NCBI GenBank assembly: GCA_031552145.1
Contig: JAVBMV010000006.1
Span: 124,001-188,000, forward strand
Length of the DNA stretch: 64,000 nucleotides
Direction: 5' to 3'
Source of the DNA: JAVBMV01 sp031552145
GTDB taxonomy: Bacteria > Myxococcota > Myxococcia > Myxococcales > UBA5297
Shown piece after piece: positions 9,413 through 19,340 of the stretch; the first letter of the stretch is position 1; every line of letters begins with the position of its first letter. The translations under genes and the position numbers were made by a program. A model generated the notes under the pieces. The model saw only the letters and a program-made list of their open reading frames with translations, had not been told where the DNA came from and did not search any database.

Positions 9413-10234
9413 CTAGCTTGGTCCGCTGGAACCCTTCTCTTCGCCGATGCCCTTGACGAAGAAGTCCCGGATCGACTGGAAGACGAGCGTCCGGTTCACC
9501 GCCGCGATCGAGGTGGTGAGCGGGATCTCCTTGGGGCAGACGCGGGCGCAGTTCTGGGCCTTGCCGCAGTCCTGCGGGCCACCGGGCTGGCGCAGCGCCT
9601 TGAGCCGCTCCGACATGTGCATCGCACCCGTCGGATGGAGGTTGAAGAGCCGAACCTGGCTGATGGCGGCGGCACCGACGAACTTGGTGCTGGAGTTGAC
9701 CTGGGGACAGGCCTCGAGACAGCAGCCGCAGGTCATGCAGGTGGAGAGGACATACATCGTCTTCTGCTGCTCGTTGGAGATGCGCGGCCCGGGCCCCAGA
9801 TCGTAGGTTCCGTCCACCGGGATCCAGCAGCGCAACCGCTTGAGGCTCTCGAACATCACCTCGCGATCGACAGCCAGGTCGCGCACGAGCGGAAACTTGG
9901 TCATCGGCTCGAGCGTGATCGGCTGCTCCAGCTTCTCGACGAGCGCCGAGCAAGACTGCCGGACCTTGCCATTGATGACCATGGAGCAGGCGCCGCAGAC
10001 CTCCTCGAGGCAGGCCGCGTCCCAGGTGACGGGCGTGGTCTTCTCGCCCGAGGCTGTGACGGGGCGGCGCTGGATCTCCATCAGGCAGCTAATGACATTC
10101 ATGCTCTGCTTGAAGGGGATCTCGAACTCCTCCCAACGAGCGGGCGCATCGCCCCGCTCCTGGCGCTTGATACGGATGCGGACCTTGTCGCCCGGCGACA
10201 ACTTCGAGATGACGTTGGCTTTGTGCTCTGCCAT
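9413..10234 (-). CDS. sdhB: succinate dehydrogenase iron-sulfur subunit
   Basis: SdhB carries electrons from the flavoprotein to the quinone site of complex II. All three cluster motifs are visible in the 273 residues: the [2Fe-2S] site CLEEVCGAC with a later SC, the [4Fe-4S] site CMTCGCCLEACP and the [3Fe-4S] site CGKAQNCARVCPKEIP. The ATG has a GAGGA site upstream. It is the last gene of sdhC-sdhA-sdhB, 65 bases after sdhA, and converges with the FecR/TPR gene 19 bases away. The order and single membrane subunit match the Bacillus/epsilon-type enzyme, which could also work as a fumarate reductase. Confidence 0.95.
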   Translation of the reverse strand: MAEHKANVISKLSPGDKVRIRIKRQERGDAPARWEEFEIPFKQSMNVISCLMEIQRRPVTASGEKTTPVTWDAACLEEVCGACSMVINGKVRQSCSALVEKLEQPITLEPMTKFPLVRDLAVDREVMFESLKRLRCWIPVDGTYDLGPGPRISNEQQKTMYVLSTCMTCGCCLEACPQVNSSTKFVGAAAISQVRLFNLHPTGAMHMSERLKALRQPGGPQDCGKAQNCARVCPKEIPLTTSIAAVNRTLVFQSIRDFFVKGIGEEKGSSGPS

Positions 10235-10299
10235 GGCTTCCTCGGTGTTCTAAGGCAATGATCGAAAGCGAGTGTCTCGGTGGATGGGCGCGCGCCCTC

Positions 10300-12174
10300 T
10301 CACCCGTACCAGCGGGGCTCTACGTCGATGATAGGCGTCGGAATCTCGCGGTAGGAGATGTCGGGGCCCGTCGGCGTGTAGCGCGCGATGGTGGTCTTGC
10401 GCCACTTGGCCGAGTTCTCGCGCCACTTCTCCATCCAGGCGGGATCCTGGTTGGGATCGCGGGTCTTCGGCTCGGGCAGCGCGAAGTCGGGCTTGTAGTG
10501 GCTGCCGCGGCACTCGTCGCGCTTGAGCGCGCCCTGCACGATGGCGCGGGCCATCGCGAACATATTCCAGAGCTGGTTGGCGAAGACGACCGACTGGTTG
10601 AAGGAGGAGCCCGTGTCGAGGACATTGATGGAGCTCCAACGTTCTTGCCATCCCTGAAGTTGGGTATCCAGCTCAGAGAGCTCTTTGTTGTAGCGGACGA
10701 CGGTGCACTTGCGCGTCATCTCCTCGCCCATCTCCTTGGCAAGGGAGAAGGGGTTCTGCGTGCCCTTCATCGCCAGGAGCTTGTCGAAGCGCTCGCGCCA
10801 CTTCTTTGCGGCGCCCTCGAAGACCGTGTCGCTCACGGCCGCGGCGCCCTTCGCCCGGTTCTGCGAATAGGAGATCATCGATGGGCCGGCGACCATCCCG
10901 GCGTAGACGCAGCTGAGCAGGCTGTTGGCCCCGAGGCGGTTGGCGCCATGGTACTGGTACTCGGCCTCGCCCACGGCGTAGAGGCCGGGGATGTTGGTCA
11001 TATGGTTGCGCGGCGCGCCCGCGACGAGGTCGCCCTTTTCGTTCGCCTCGTAGTCGATCCAGAGACCGCCCATCGTGTAGTGGACCGCGGGGAAGATGCG
11101 CATGGGGATGCGGCGCGGATCTCCACCGACGAACTTCTCGTAGATCTCGAGGACGCCCTTGAGTTTCTCGTCCAGCTTCTTGGCCGGAATGTGCGTCACG
11201 TCGAGATAGACCTGATCCCTGCCGTCGACGCCCATGCCGAGCTGGCGGCAGACGTTGAAGATCTCGCGCGTGCCGACATCGCGCGGCACCAGGTTTTTGT
11301 ACTTGGGGTACTTCCACTCGAGGAAATACCAGGGCTCGCCCTTGGGGGGACGCCCATCCTTGCCGTCGGAGGGGACCCAGACGCGCCCGCCCTCGCCACG
11401 GACCGATTCGCTGATGAGGCGGTTCTTGTCCTCGCCGGGGACGGCGGTGGGGTGAACCTGGACGAACTCGGGATTTCCGTAGAGCGCGCCCTCCATGTAG
11501 GCGGAGGCGACGGCGGAGCCGGTGCAGGTCATGGAGTTGGTGGAGCGGCCGAAGATCATGCCGTTGCCACCGGTGGCGAGCGAGACGGCCTCGCCGCGGA
11601 AGGCGCGGATCTCGAGGGTGCGCAGATCCATGGCGACGATGCCGCAGCAGGCGCCTTCGCCGTCGCGCACCATTCCCAGGTACTCCCAGTACTCGTACTT
11701 GCGGACCTTGCCCTCGGCCTCGTATCGGCGCACCTGCTCATCGAGCGCATAGAGGAGCTGCTGCCCGGTGGTAGCGCCCGCGAAGGCGGTGCGATTGAAG
11801 AGCGTCCCGCCGAAGCGCCTGAAGTCGAGGAGCCCTTCGGGCGTGCGGTTGAAGGTCACGCCCATGCGATCGAAGAGATAGATGATGGCGGGGGCCGCGT
11901 GGCACATGCCCTTCACGGGCGCCTGCTCGGCGAGGAAGTCGCCGCCGCGCAGCGTATCCTTCACGTGGATGTCGGGGCTGTCCCCTTCACCCTTGGTGTT
12001 GACCGCGCCGTTGATGCCACCTTGCGCACAGACCGAATGGCTCCGCTTGACGGGGATGACCGAGAAGAGGTCGACCTCGTAGCCCGCCTCCGCGAGCTTG
12101 ATGACGTTCATGAGGCCAGCGAGACCGCCGCCTACGACGATGAAGCGCGGCTTCTGGAAGGTTGTATCTGCCAT
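10300..12174 (-). CDS. sdhA: succinate dehydrogenase/fumarate reductase flavoprotein
   Basis: SdhA oxidises succinate to fumarate on the cytoplasmic face of the inner membrane. The dinucleotide-binding motif VVGGGLAGL lies near the N-terminus, followed by RSHSVCAQGGING, whose His is the usual site of covalent FAD attachment. Further on is the HPTAVPG segment typical of the active-site region. I start it at ATG 12174 because GGAG lies 8 bases upstream, giving about 624 residues. An upstream non-ATG start at 12204 is possible. It lies between sdhC (69 bases upstream) and sdhB. Confidence 0.95.
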   Translation of the reverse strand: MADTTFQKPRFIVVGGGLAGLMNVIKLAEAGYEVDLFSVIPVKRSHSVCAQGGINGAVNTKGEGDSPDIHVKDTLRGGDFLAEQAPVKGMCHAAPAIIYLFDRMGVTFNRTPEGLLDFRRFGGTLFNRTAFAGATTGQQLLYALDEQVRRYEAEGKVRKYEYWEYLGMVRDGEGACCGIVAMDLRTLEIRAFRGEAVSLATGGNGMIFGRSTNSMTCTGSAVASAYMEGALYGNPEFVQVHPTAVPGEDKNRLISESVRGEGGRVWVPSDGKDGRPPKGEPWYFLEWKYPKYKNLVPRDVGTREIFNVCRQLGMGVDGRDQVYLDVTHIPAKKLDEKLKGVLEIYEKFVGGDPRRIPMRIFPAVHYTMGGLWIDYEANEKGDLVAGAPRNHMTNIPGLYAVGEAEYQYHGANRLGANSLLSCVYAGMVAGPSMISYSQNRAKGAAAVSDTVFEGAAKKWRERFDKLLAMKGTQNPFSLAKEMGEEMTRKCTVVRYNKELSELDTQLQGWQERWSSINVLDTGSSFNQSVVFANQLWNMFAMARAIVQGALKRDECRGSHYKPDFALPEPKTRDPNQDPAWMEKWRENSAKWRKTTIARYTPTGPDISYREIPTPIIDVEPRWYG

Positions 12175-12243
12175 GGCGATTGCTCCAACCGAAGTGGTTG
12201 CCAAACCGATGAAGGGCCCGCGCCACGAGGGCGCGGCGCGCTG

Positions 12244-12951
12244 CTAGAACTGCCGGAAGCTGTAGAGGATGTGCAGCATCGGGACCGCGGCCGCGACGAA
12301 GAGCACCCAGCCCACGATCTCAACGATGCGGCGCGAGCGCTCGCCCACCGCGAGCCCCCAGGTCCAGCAAAAGCCGTTGAGGCCGTTGCCCAGGTGGAAG
12401 GCGCTGGAGAGCGTGCCGATGATGTAGGCGACCAGGACGCCGTTGCTGGCGTAGTGGCTCACCACGTCGGCGTGGGTGACGTAGCCCGGGTGCCCATCGA
12501 GGCCGGCGCCCGCGCCCATCATGGTGACCGCGATGCGCAACGAATAGATGTGGTAGAGGATGAAGGCGAACGCGAGCACCCCCGTCACTCTCTGGGCGAA
12601 GTAGAGCCAGTTGGAGCGATACTGGTAGGCCGAGACGTTCGTCTTCCCGGTGAAGGTGATGTAGAGACCGTAGAAGCCGTGGAAGAGGATCGGCAACCCC
12701 AGCACGAAGATCTCGATCAGATAAAAATAGGCCGCCGGCATGAGGTTGGCCAGGTGCAGAATCCCCTCGTCGTAGGCCTCCGGCCCACGAATGGCCGCCA
12801 TGTTCTCGAAGATATGGAACAGGAGGAACCCGCCGACCGGGATAATCCCAGTGAGGCTATGGAGCCTGCGGAAGATGAAGGAATGACTGCTACCAGCACT
12901 CTCTACGGAGAGCGCCTCCGCGTTGGACACTTCGGCCATCGTCTCACCCAT
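12244..12951 (-). CDS. sdhC: succinate dehydrogenase cytochrome b subunit
   Basis: The 235-residue membrane protein has about five hydrophobic helices and conserved His residues (RRLHSLTGIIPVG, LLFHIFEN, ILFHGFYGLY, ILYHIYSLR, SAFHLGNGLNGF) suited to binding haem b. This matches the single-subunit cytochrome b558 of type B succinate:quinone reductases (Bacillus, epsilon- and deltaproteobacteria), which need no SdhD, and none is present. It anchors SdhA and SdhB and passes electrons to menaquinone in relatives. It is the first gene of the operon; the 197-base gap to the divergent gene at 13149 must hold its promoter, but I see no convincing -35/-10 pair. Confidence 0.9.
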   Translation of the reverse strand: MGETMAEVSNAEALSVESAGSSHSFIFRRLHSLTGIIPVGGFLLFHIFENMAAIRGPEAYDEGILHLANLMPAAYFYLIEIFVLGLPILFHGFYGLYITFTGKTNVSAYQYRSNWLYFAQRVTGVLAFAFILYHIYSLRIAVTMMGAGAGLDGHPGYVTHADVVSHYASNGVLVAYIIGTLSSAFHLGNGLNGFCWTWGLAVGERSRRIVEIVGWVLFVAAAVPMLHILYSFRQF

Positions 12952-13148
12952 CGCTCAAGAGAAGTCTCGCTCTATCCGTCGCCGCCACCCGCCGCGGCAA
13001 AGCCGGGAGCCTCGCGGATAGAATCGTGCAGCCTTGTGACAAATCCACAGAGGGTAGTCAAGCCTTCACATTCTCTCCTCTCCCGTGCCATCTTGCGCGC
13101 AGTTTTCGCGGCGGCGCCCCGCGCCACCCGATTCGAAAGGATCTCAAA

Positions 13149-15227
13149 ATGGCGGCTATCGGAAGACCCACTACAGTCATCGCGCTGACACTGGCGCTCG
13201 CTGGCGCGTGCGCACATGGCCAGCGCGGCACCTCATCCATCGAGGAGAGCATCGCACCCAACGTCGACCGGGCGCAGTTCAACAGGGTGGCCGCGCGCCT
13301 CAACCTTCCGCTCTTTTGGATGAGCGACACGGGCGATGGAAGGCTCGCCCCTGCCGAGCTGGCCATCCTGAGTTTCTATCCGGGCGCGCCGGAAGGGCCC
13401 TTCGTCGCGGAGGGCGCCTTCACCGAGGCCTTCTACGACGCACTCTCTCTAATCGAGACGGCCGCGGGCGTGGAGCAATCCTATGCGCCCGCGCAGGAGG
13501 AGGGCTCCGCCGATGGCGCCGATGGCACGGCGGAGGTCTCGAAGGCGAAGGCAACGCCACAGAGGGCGCTCAGCAAGGCGGAGCGCGAGCGGCGCGAGTT
13601 GGTGCGCGAGGAGCTGGATCAGGGGCGCCCGACGCTGATCCGCACCGATCTCTCGCGCCTCTCCGACAGCGACCGCGACTTCGTGGCGCGCATGATGGAG
13701 GTCGCCGCGCTGATCGATCAGCTCTACGCGGCGCAGAACGGCCTGACCGATCTGGCGAAGCAGGTGCCCGCCGACGATCCGGCCAGCCTCCGCCTCTTGT
13801 GGCGCAACTGGAGGGCAGGCTGCGTCGCGCCCGCCACCGGCGCCAATCCTCGCTGTAGCGCCATCCCTGGCGCCCCGCTGCGCGCGGTGGGGCTCTATCC
13901 TCCCGACGCGCAGGGGAAGGGCGACTTCTGCGCCACTCTGGGCAAGGGCAAGGCGGCCAAAGCTTTCAACGAGCCCTTCACCGCGCTGCGCAAGAGCACC
14001 TCGGGCCTCACCGGCGTGTCCTACTCCAAGGCTTGGCCCGAGCTGATGGAGGCGATCTCGAAGGCGCTCGAGGGCGCGGCCGAGGCCTGGGGCGAAGAGG
14101 AGCCCGCCCTAGTGGCTTACCTGAGAGCGGCCTCGGATAGTTTCATCTCAAACGACTGGAAGCCCGCGGACGAGGCCTGGGCCGCGATGAACAGCGACAA
14201 CTCGCGCTGGTACCTGCGCGTGGGGCCGGACGAGACCTACTGGGAGCCCTGCAGCCAGAAGGCGGGCTTCCACATGGCGCTGGCGCTGATCGACGATGGC
14301 TCGCTGACGTGGAAGGAGAAGCTGCTGCCGTTGCGCCAAGAGATGGAGCGCGACACGGCCGAGCTCATCGGCCCAGCCTATGTGGAGCGAGAGGTGCGCT
14401 TCTCCCTGCCCGACTTCATCGCAGTCGTGGCCAACGCGGGCGATAGTCGACATCCGCTCGGCGGCACTCTGGGGCAGAGCCTCCCGAACTGGGGACCAGT
14501 CGCCTCGGAGGGGCGCGGACGCACCGTCGCGATGACCAACCTGGGCACCGATGGCGACAGCCTCGCCATTCGGCGCGAGCAGGCCGCCTCGATGCTGACG
14601 GCCGAGGCGCTCGAGTTTTACACCGACGATCAGCAGCCCAGCCTGCTCTCGACGATCATCCACGAGGCCTTCCACAACCTGGGCCCTTCGCACGAACACA
14701 AGGTGAAGGGCAAGACCGACCGCGAAGTCTTCGGCGGCCCTGTCGCCTCGATGCTGGAGGAGCTGAAGGCTCAGTCGGCTGCGCTCTGGTACGCGGGTCA
14801 GCTCGAACAGAAGGGCGTCATCGACCGCGCCTTCCTCGATAGCCTCTATGTCAACGCCATCACCTGGGCCTTCGGCCATATCTCGCAGGGCATCTACGAC
14901 GAGACCGGCAAGCCCAAGGCCTATAGCCTGCTCTCGGCCGTTCAGCTCGGCTACCTGATGAAGGCGGGAGCGGTGAGCTGGGACGGCGAGGCGATGGCCG
15001 CGAACGGCACCGACCGCGGCGCCTTCTCGATCGACTACGAGAAGCTCCCCGAGGCGGCGACTGCGCTGATGAAGCAGGTAGCGACCATCAAGGCGACCGG
15101 CGATCGCAAAGCGGCCGAGGCGATGATCAAGGAATACGTGGCGAGCACCGCGCTCCAGCAGAAGGAGATCGCCAAGCGCTATCTGCGCTTCCCAAAGTCG
15201 ACCTACGTCTATTCGCTCTCCTGGTAG
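13149..15227 (+). CDS. lipoprotein, M49-like zinc metallopeptidase
   Basis: ATG 13149 is chosen because GAAAGGA lies just upstream and the protein then begins with a lipoprotein signal (LALAGAC). The frame is open further upstream, but that part lacks such features. The roughly 692-residue protein has a zinc motif HEAFHNLGP about two-thirds along, followed some 32 residues later by LEELKAQ. The pair HExxHxLGP plus LEExKA resembles the metal site of M49 (dipeptidyl-peptidase III-like) proteins that lack the extra residue in HExxGH. It is therefore probably a cell-envelope peptidase. Specificity is unknown. The gene is monocistronic, ending 24 bases before a strong intrinsic terminator. Confidence 0.7.
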   Translation: MAAIGRPTTVIALTLALAGACAHGQRGTSSIEESIAPNVDRAQFNRVAARLNLPLFWMSDTGDGRLAPAELAILSFYPGAPEGPFVAEGAFTEAFYDALSLIETAAGVEQSYAPAQEEGSADGADGTAEVSKAKATPQRALSKAERERRELVREELDQGRPTLIRTDLSRLSDSDRDFVARMMEVAALIDQLYAAQNGLTDLAKQVPADDPASLRLLWRNWRAGCVAPATGANPRCSAIPGAPLRAVGLYPPDAQGKGDFCATLGKGKAAKAFNEPFTALRKSTSGLTGVSYSKAWPELMEAISKALEGAAEAWGEEEPALVAYLRAASDSFISNDWKPADEAWAAMNSDNSRWYLRVGPDETYWEPCSQKAGFHMALALIDDGSLTWKEKLLPLRQEMERDTAELIGPAYVEREVRFSLPDFIAVVANAGDSRHPLGGTLGQSLPNWGPVASEGRGRTVAMTNLGTDGDSLAIRREQAASMLTAEALEFYTDDQQPSLLSTIIHEAFHNLGPSHEHKVKGKTDREVFGGPVASMLEELKAQSAALWYAGQLEQKGVIDRAFLDSLYVNAITWAFGHISQGIYDETGKPKAYSLLSAVQLGYLMKAGAVSWDGEAMAANGTDRGAFSIDYEKLPEAATALMKQVATIKATGDRKAAEAMIKEYVASTALQQKEIAKRYLRFPKSTYVYSLSW

Positions 15228-15251
15228 GGTCAAGGAGAGGACTCAGATGAG

Positions 15252-15288
15252 AGTGGGCGGGTGCCGCGCGGCGCCCGCCCACTTTTTT
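15252..15288 (+). terminator. rho-independent terminator after M49-like gene
   Basis: AGTGGGCGGG (15252-15261) pairs perfectly with CCCGCCCACT (15274-15283), and the inner GCCGC/GCGGC extends the stem. Six T residues follow at 15283-15288. It lies just after the stop of the plus-strand gene and separates it from the convergent SDR gene. Confidence 0.92.
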
Positions 15289-15294
15289 GTCTCC

Positions 15295-16008
15295 TCATCC
15301 AAAAATTTCGACGATGGAGCCCTGCATGGCGCTGGGGGCATCGAGGGCCAGGAACCGGATCACGCGGGCTACATCCTCCGGTGCCATGTCGGGCTCGAAG
15401 CGGGTGCGTCTGAGCAGCTCTGTGTCGACCGATCCGGGGGCCACGCCCAGCGAGAGGACTCCCGTGCCGCGCAGCTCTTCCGCGAGCGCCTTGATTAGAC
15501 CGTTGAGCCCCCACTTCGTTGCGCAATAGGCGGCGAGCCCGGGCGTGCCGAGCGTGGCGCTGATGGAGGAGATGCCAACGATGCGCCCCGCGCGGCGCGG
15601 CACCATGCGCCTCACCGCCTCGCGCGAGAACAGGAAAGCGCCCTTTAGGTTGACGTCAAACTGACGCTCCCAGCTTTGAAGGCTGCTCTCCGCGACGGGG
15701 ACGACCGCGAGCGTCGCGGCGTTATTCACCAGGATCCCCACTGGCCCGAGCGCCCGCTCCGCCTCTTCGAAGGCGCGCGCGGCAAAGGCCTCGTCGGAGA
15801 CGTCGCCCGCCAGCACCCGAACCCGCGCGCCGCGCGACGAGAGCTCGCGCGCGACCTGCTCCAACCCCTGCTCGCCCTGGGCCACGAGCGCGAAGCGCTC
15901 CACCTCGGGCAAGAGGGCGAGCGCCGCCGCCCTGCCGATGCCCCTGGAGGCACCCGTGATGAGCGCAACCTCGGGGCGTCCCTCTCTACCCTTCCCGCTC
16001 TGCTCCAT
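15295..16008 (-). CDS. SDR-family oxidoreductase
   Basis: This 237-residue short-chain dehydrogenase has the NAD(P)-binding GASRGIGR at the N-terminus, the structural NNAA motif, a catalytic Ser in the GISSISA segment and the catalytic Tyr/Lys pair in YCATKWG. I start it at ATG 16008 because GGAG lies 6 bases upstream. That makes it overlap the folE-like gene by 23 bases, implying coupling. Next to FolE-like and PTPS-like genes, a sepiapterin reductase or dihydropteridine reductase role is plausible, but SDR substrate cannot be read from motifs. It is the last gene of the three-gene set. Confidence 0.85.
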   Translation of the reverse strand: MEQSGKGREGRPEVALITGASRGIGRAAALALLPEVERFALVAQGEQGLEQVARELSSRGARVRVLAGDVSDEAFAARAFEEAERALGPVGILVNNAATLAVVPVAESSLQSWERQFDVNLKGAFLFSREAVRRMVPRRAGRIVGISSISATLGTPGLAAYCATKWGLNGLIKALAEELRGTGVLSLGVAPGSVDTELLRRTRFEPDMAPEDVARVIRFLALDAPSAMQGSIVEIFG

Positions 16009-16642
16009 GCGCAACTCCTCCGGCAGCCAGCGCCGTGAGCCATCTGCGGCGCAGCTCGGCGTCTTGCGCCAGGAGCCCATCGAAGGCCTCGGTCACCACG
16101 CGCGAGGTAGCGTGCCGCCCCGCTCTTAACGCCAAGCAGCTCTGGCGCGCCACCAATCTGACGGCTGCGCCGCGCGCCCCGAGCTCGGAGCAGAGCGCCT
16201 GCGCGATCTGGTGTCCCAGCTCTTCCTGGAGTGTGAGCCGGTGAGCGAGGCAATCAACCAGGCGCGCGAGCTGGCCGAAGCCGACGATCTGCGCGCCGGG
16301 AAGGTAAGCCAGATCGGCCACGCCGCCATAGGGTAAGAGATGGTGTGGGCAGACGCTCTCGAAGTCGATCCCACAAATCGTGATGAGCTCGTCGCCGCCG
16401 GAGGGGGGCGCCGGCATGCGCTCGGCCAAGACCTGCGCCGGAGAGACGTGGTAGCCGTCGAGGAACTCGTCGGCCCAGGCCCGGGCGACGAGCCCAGGCG
16501 TGGCGGAGAGCATGGCGCGAACCGAGGATGGAAGCCCGGCGGCATCGAGGAAATCCTCGATCGCCTCGGCCATGCGCTCACGCTGGGGCGCGGACTCGAC
16601 CTGCTGCGCCGGCTTATCGGGGGGTCGCGACGTGAGCGTCAT
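15986..16642 (-). CDS. divergent GTP cyclohydrolase I (FolE) family protein
   Basis: The 218-residue protein matches the FolE fold: VCPHHLLPYGG supplies the zinc Cys98 and His101, QLARLVDCLAHRLTLQEELG is the conserved helix, and Cys169 is the third zinc ligand. Two departures stand out. The usual CEHH is CPHH (Pro99), and the catalytic His two residues before the last zinc Cys (E. coli His179) is Gln167, giving QSC instead of HxC. Zinc binding looks intact but the full GTP-to-dihydroneopterin reaction may be altered. It lies between the QueD/PTPS-like gene (31 bases upstream) and the SDR gene it overlaps. It may make a pteridine precursor or an intermediate. Confidence 0.8.
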   Translation of the reverse strand: MTLTSRPPDKPAQQVESAPQRERMAEAIEDFLDAAGLPSSVRAMLSATPGLVARAWADEFLDGYHVSPAQVLAERMPAPPSGGDELITICGIDFESVCPHHLLPYGGVADLAYLPGAQIVGFGQLARLVDCLAHRLTLQEELGHQIAQALCSELGARGAAVRLVARQSCLALRAGRHATSRVVTEAFDGLLAQDAELRRRWLTALAAGGVAHGAEREG

Positions 16643-16673
16643 CCTGCACCTGCCTTTGCTACCTGCCTTTGGG

Positions 16674-17039
16674 CTATCCGGCTTTCGGGAGGGCGGGGCG
16701 GCGCATCGCGACCGCGTAGCTCGGGTTCTCCCAGAGCCGCAGCTCGGCCAGCTCTGGGAGCGCGCCCGAAAGCGCGCTCCAAGCGAAGAGCAGGACGTTC
16801 TCCGCGGTGGGATTCTCGAGCAGGTCGTTCAGGCAGGTGTGATCGACCCGGGAGAGGAGGTGCTCGTGCACGAGCGCGCGCACCTCTTCGAAGTCTCGGA
16901 GCATCCCGCTCTCGGGAGAGGGCTCTCCTTCGAGCGTGACCCTCAGGAGATAATTATGACCGTGCATCCGCCTGCAGGCACCGGGGTGCCGAGGGAGGCG
17001 GTGCGCCGCGCTGAACGAGAAGTCGACCGTGAGCTCCAT
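16674..17039 (-). CDS. 6-pyruvoyl-tetrahydropterin synthase / QueD family
   Basis: The 121-residue protein has the family zinc ligands His13 (SAAHRLP), His26 and His28 (MHGHNY), and the catalytic Cys22 with C-x3-H spacing as in QueD. It also has the DH pair (residues 66-67), PTAEN and a late Glu104 (WENPSY) that would bind the pterin ring. The family converts 7,8-dihydroneopterin triphosphate to 6-carboxy-tetrahydropterin (QueD, queuosine) or 6-pyruvoyl-tetrahydropterin (PTPS). The C-x3-H spacing favours QueD-like chemistry. No other queuosine gene is in the window. It is the first gene of PTPS-FolE-SDR, which as a trio mirrors tetrahydrobiopterin synthesis. Confidence 0.85.
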   Translation of the reverse strand: MELTVDFSFSAAHRLPRHPGACRRMHGHNYLLRVTLEGEPSPESGMLRDFEEVRALVHEHLLSRVDHTCLNDLLENPTAENVLLFAWSALSGALPELAELRLWENPSYAVAMRRPALPKAG

Positions 17040-17082
17040 ACGGGAGCAATAACGGCCGCGCCAGAGCCGCGCTACGGTCGCG

Positions 17083-17211
17083 CTATTTCGCGCGCATACC
17101 CCGCTTCACCGACTTCAGGTGGCGGACGCGGTTGCGCTTCTTGGCGGCGCGCCTGCCCGCCGAGCGGTTCTTCACGCTCTTCTTGGTACGGTTTCCCTTT
17201 GCTGCAGCCAT
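17083..17211 (-). CDS. 42-residue Lys/Arg-rich basic protein
   Basis: This small gene reads ATG 17211 to TAG 17083 with AAGGAG positioned 7 bases upstream. The product is 42 residues, about half Lys or Arg, with runs such as RTKKS, GRRAAKKRNRVRH and KSVKRGMRAK and no acidic residue. Such composition suits a ribosome- or nucleic-acid-binding peptide, and it follows the ribosomal protein S1 gene on the same strand. I do not recognise it as THX, bL36 or the COX24-type basic peptide. The strong ribosome-binding site, clean start and uniform composition argue that it is real. Function is unknown. Confidence 0.7.
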   Translation of the reverse strand: MAAAKGNRTKKSVKNRSAGRRAAKKRNRVRHLKSVKRGMRAK

Positions 17212-17330
17212 GGTCCTGCTCCTTCAGCTTTCGCTCTGAGGTTCTGTCTCGCCGCCAGGGCGCTGGGCACCTGTCGGCCAAAAGGCGCGGCATCCTAGAG
17301 CAACGGCGCGCCAATTTCCAGCCCATAAAG

Positions 17331-17366
17331 ATCGGGCCCGATACCAGAGAAGGTACCGGGCCCGAT
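17331..17366 (-). terminator. strong GC-rich hairpin downstream of rpsA
   Basis: ATCGGGCCCG (17331-17340) is the exact complement of CGGGCCCGAT (17357-17366), and inner TACC/GGTA extends the stem around an AGAGAA loop with one mismatch. It lies 21 bases beyond the rpsA stop on the minus strand. The downstream bases (CTTTATGGG) make only a weak T-tract. It may be a terminator or an mRNA 3' stabiliser. Confidence 0.6.
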
Positions 17367-17387
17367 TGCAACGCTCGACGCGCGCGA

Positions 17388-19088
<1,701 letters not shown>

Positions 19089-19202
19089 GTAAAAGAACCT
19101 TCCAGCGCGGTATGACCGCAATTGCTTGCCCCCGGCTGTTGATGTCCGCGCGCCACGGGGATCGATGGCGCGCGCGCGGCTCCGGCCTCTCCGGGCCACC
19201 CA

Positions 19203-19246
19203 AAAAAGAGGGCGGGACGCTAGCTTGCGTCCAAAGCTGGTGTCAA
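19203..19246 (-). promoter_or_regulatory. possible rpsA promoter / erpA terminator region
   Basis: On the minus strand TTGACA (19246-19241) is an exact consensus -35. A weak -10 candidate (TAGCGT) lies about 18 bases on. The same stretch contains a 6-bp inverted repeat, GGACGC/GCGTCC (19215-19220 and 19227-19232). It is followed, in minus-strand direction, by a run of six T (19207-19202 region), which could instead terminate the upstream IscA-type transcript. The two readings overlap and neither is secure. Confidence 0.3.
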
Positions 19247-19312
19247 GACGACGGTGGCTCCCTATCCAACCTGGCGCCCGCCGAGCTCCGCCTTGCCCAT
19301 GCCTGGACTCGA

Positions 19313-19340
19313 CCTACGTCCTGCCTACTGCCTACGTCCT
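19313..19340. repeat. short direct repeat at the erpA-like stop
   Basis: CCTACGTCCT occurs at 19313-19322 and again at 19331-19340, with a related CCTACTG between them. The second copy contains the stop codon of the IscA-type gene, so on the minus strand the end of that gene is repeated just after it. It may come from local slippage. No function is evident. Confidence 0.6.

Noticed and set aside
10258..13188. 976-codon open frame on the plus strand
   Set aside because: It is antisense to sdhB, sdhA and sdhC, which have full catalytic motifs. It is a by-product of high GC third positions and its translation has no recognisable domain.
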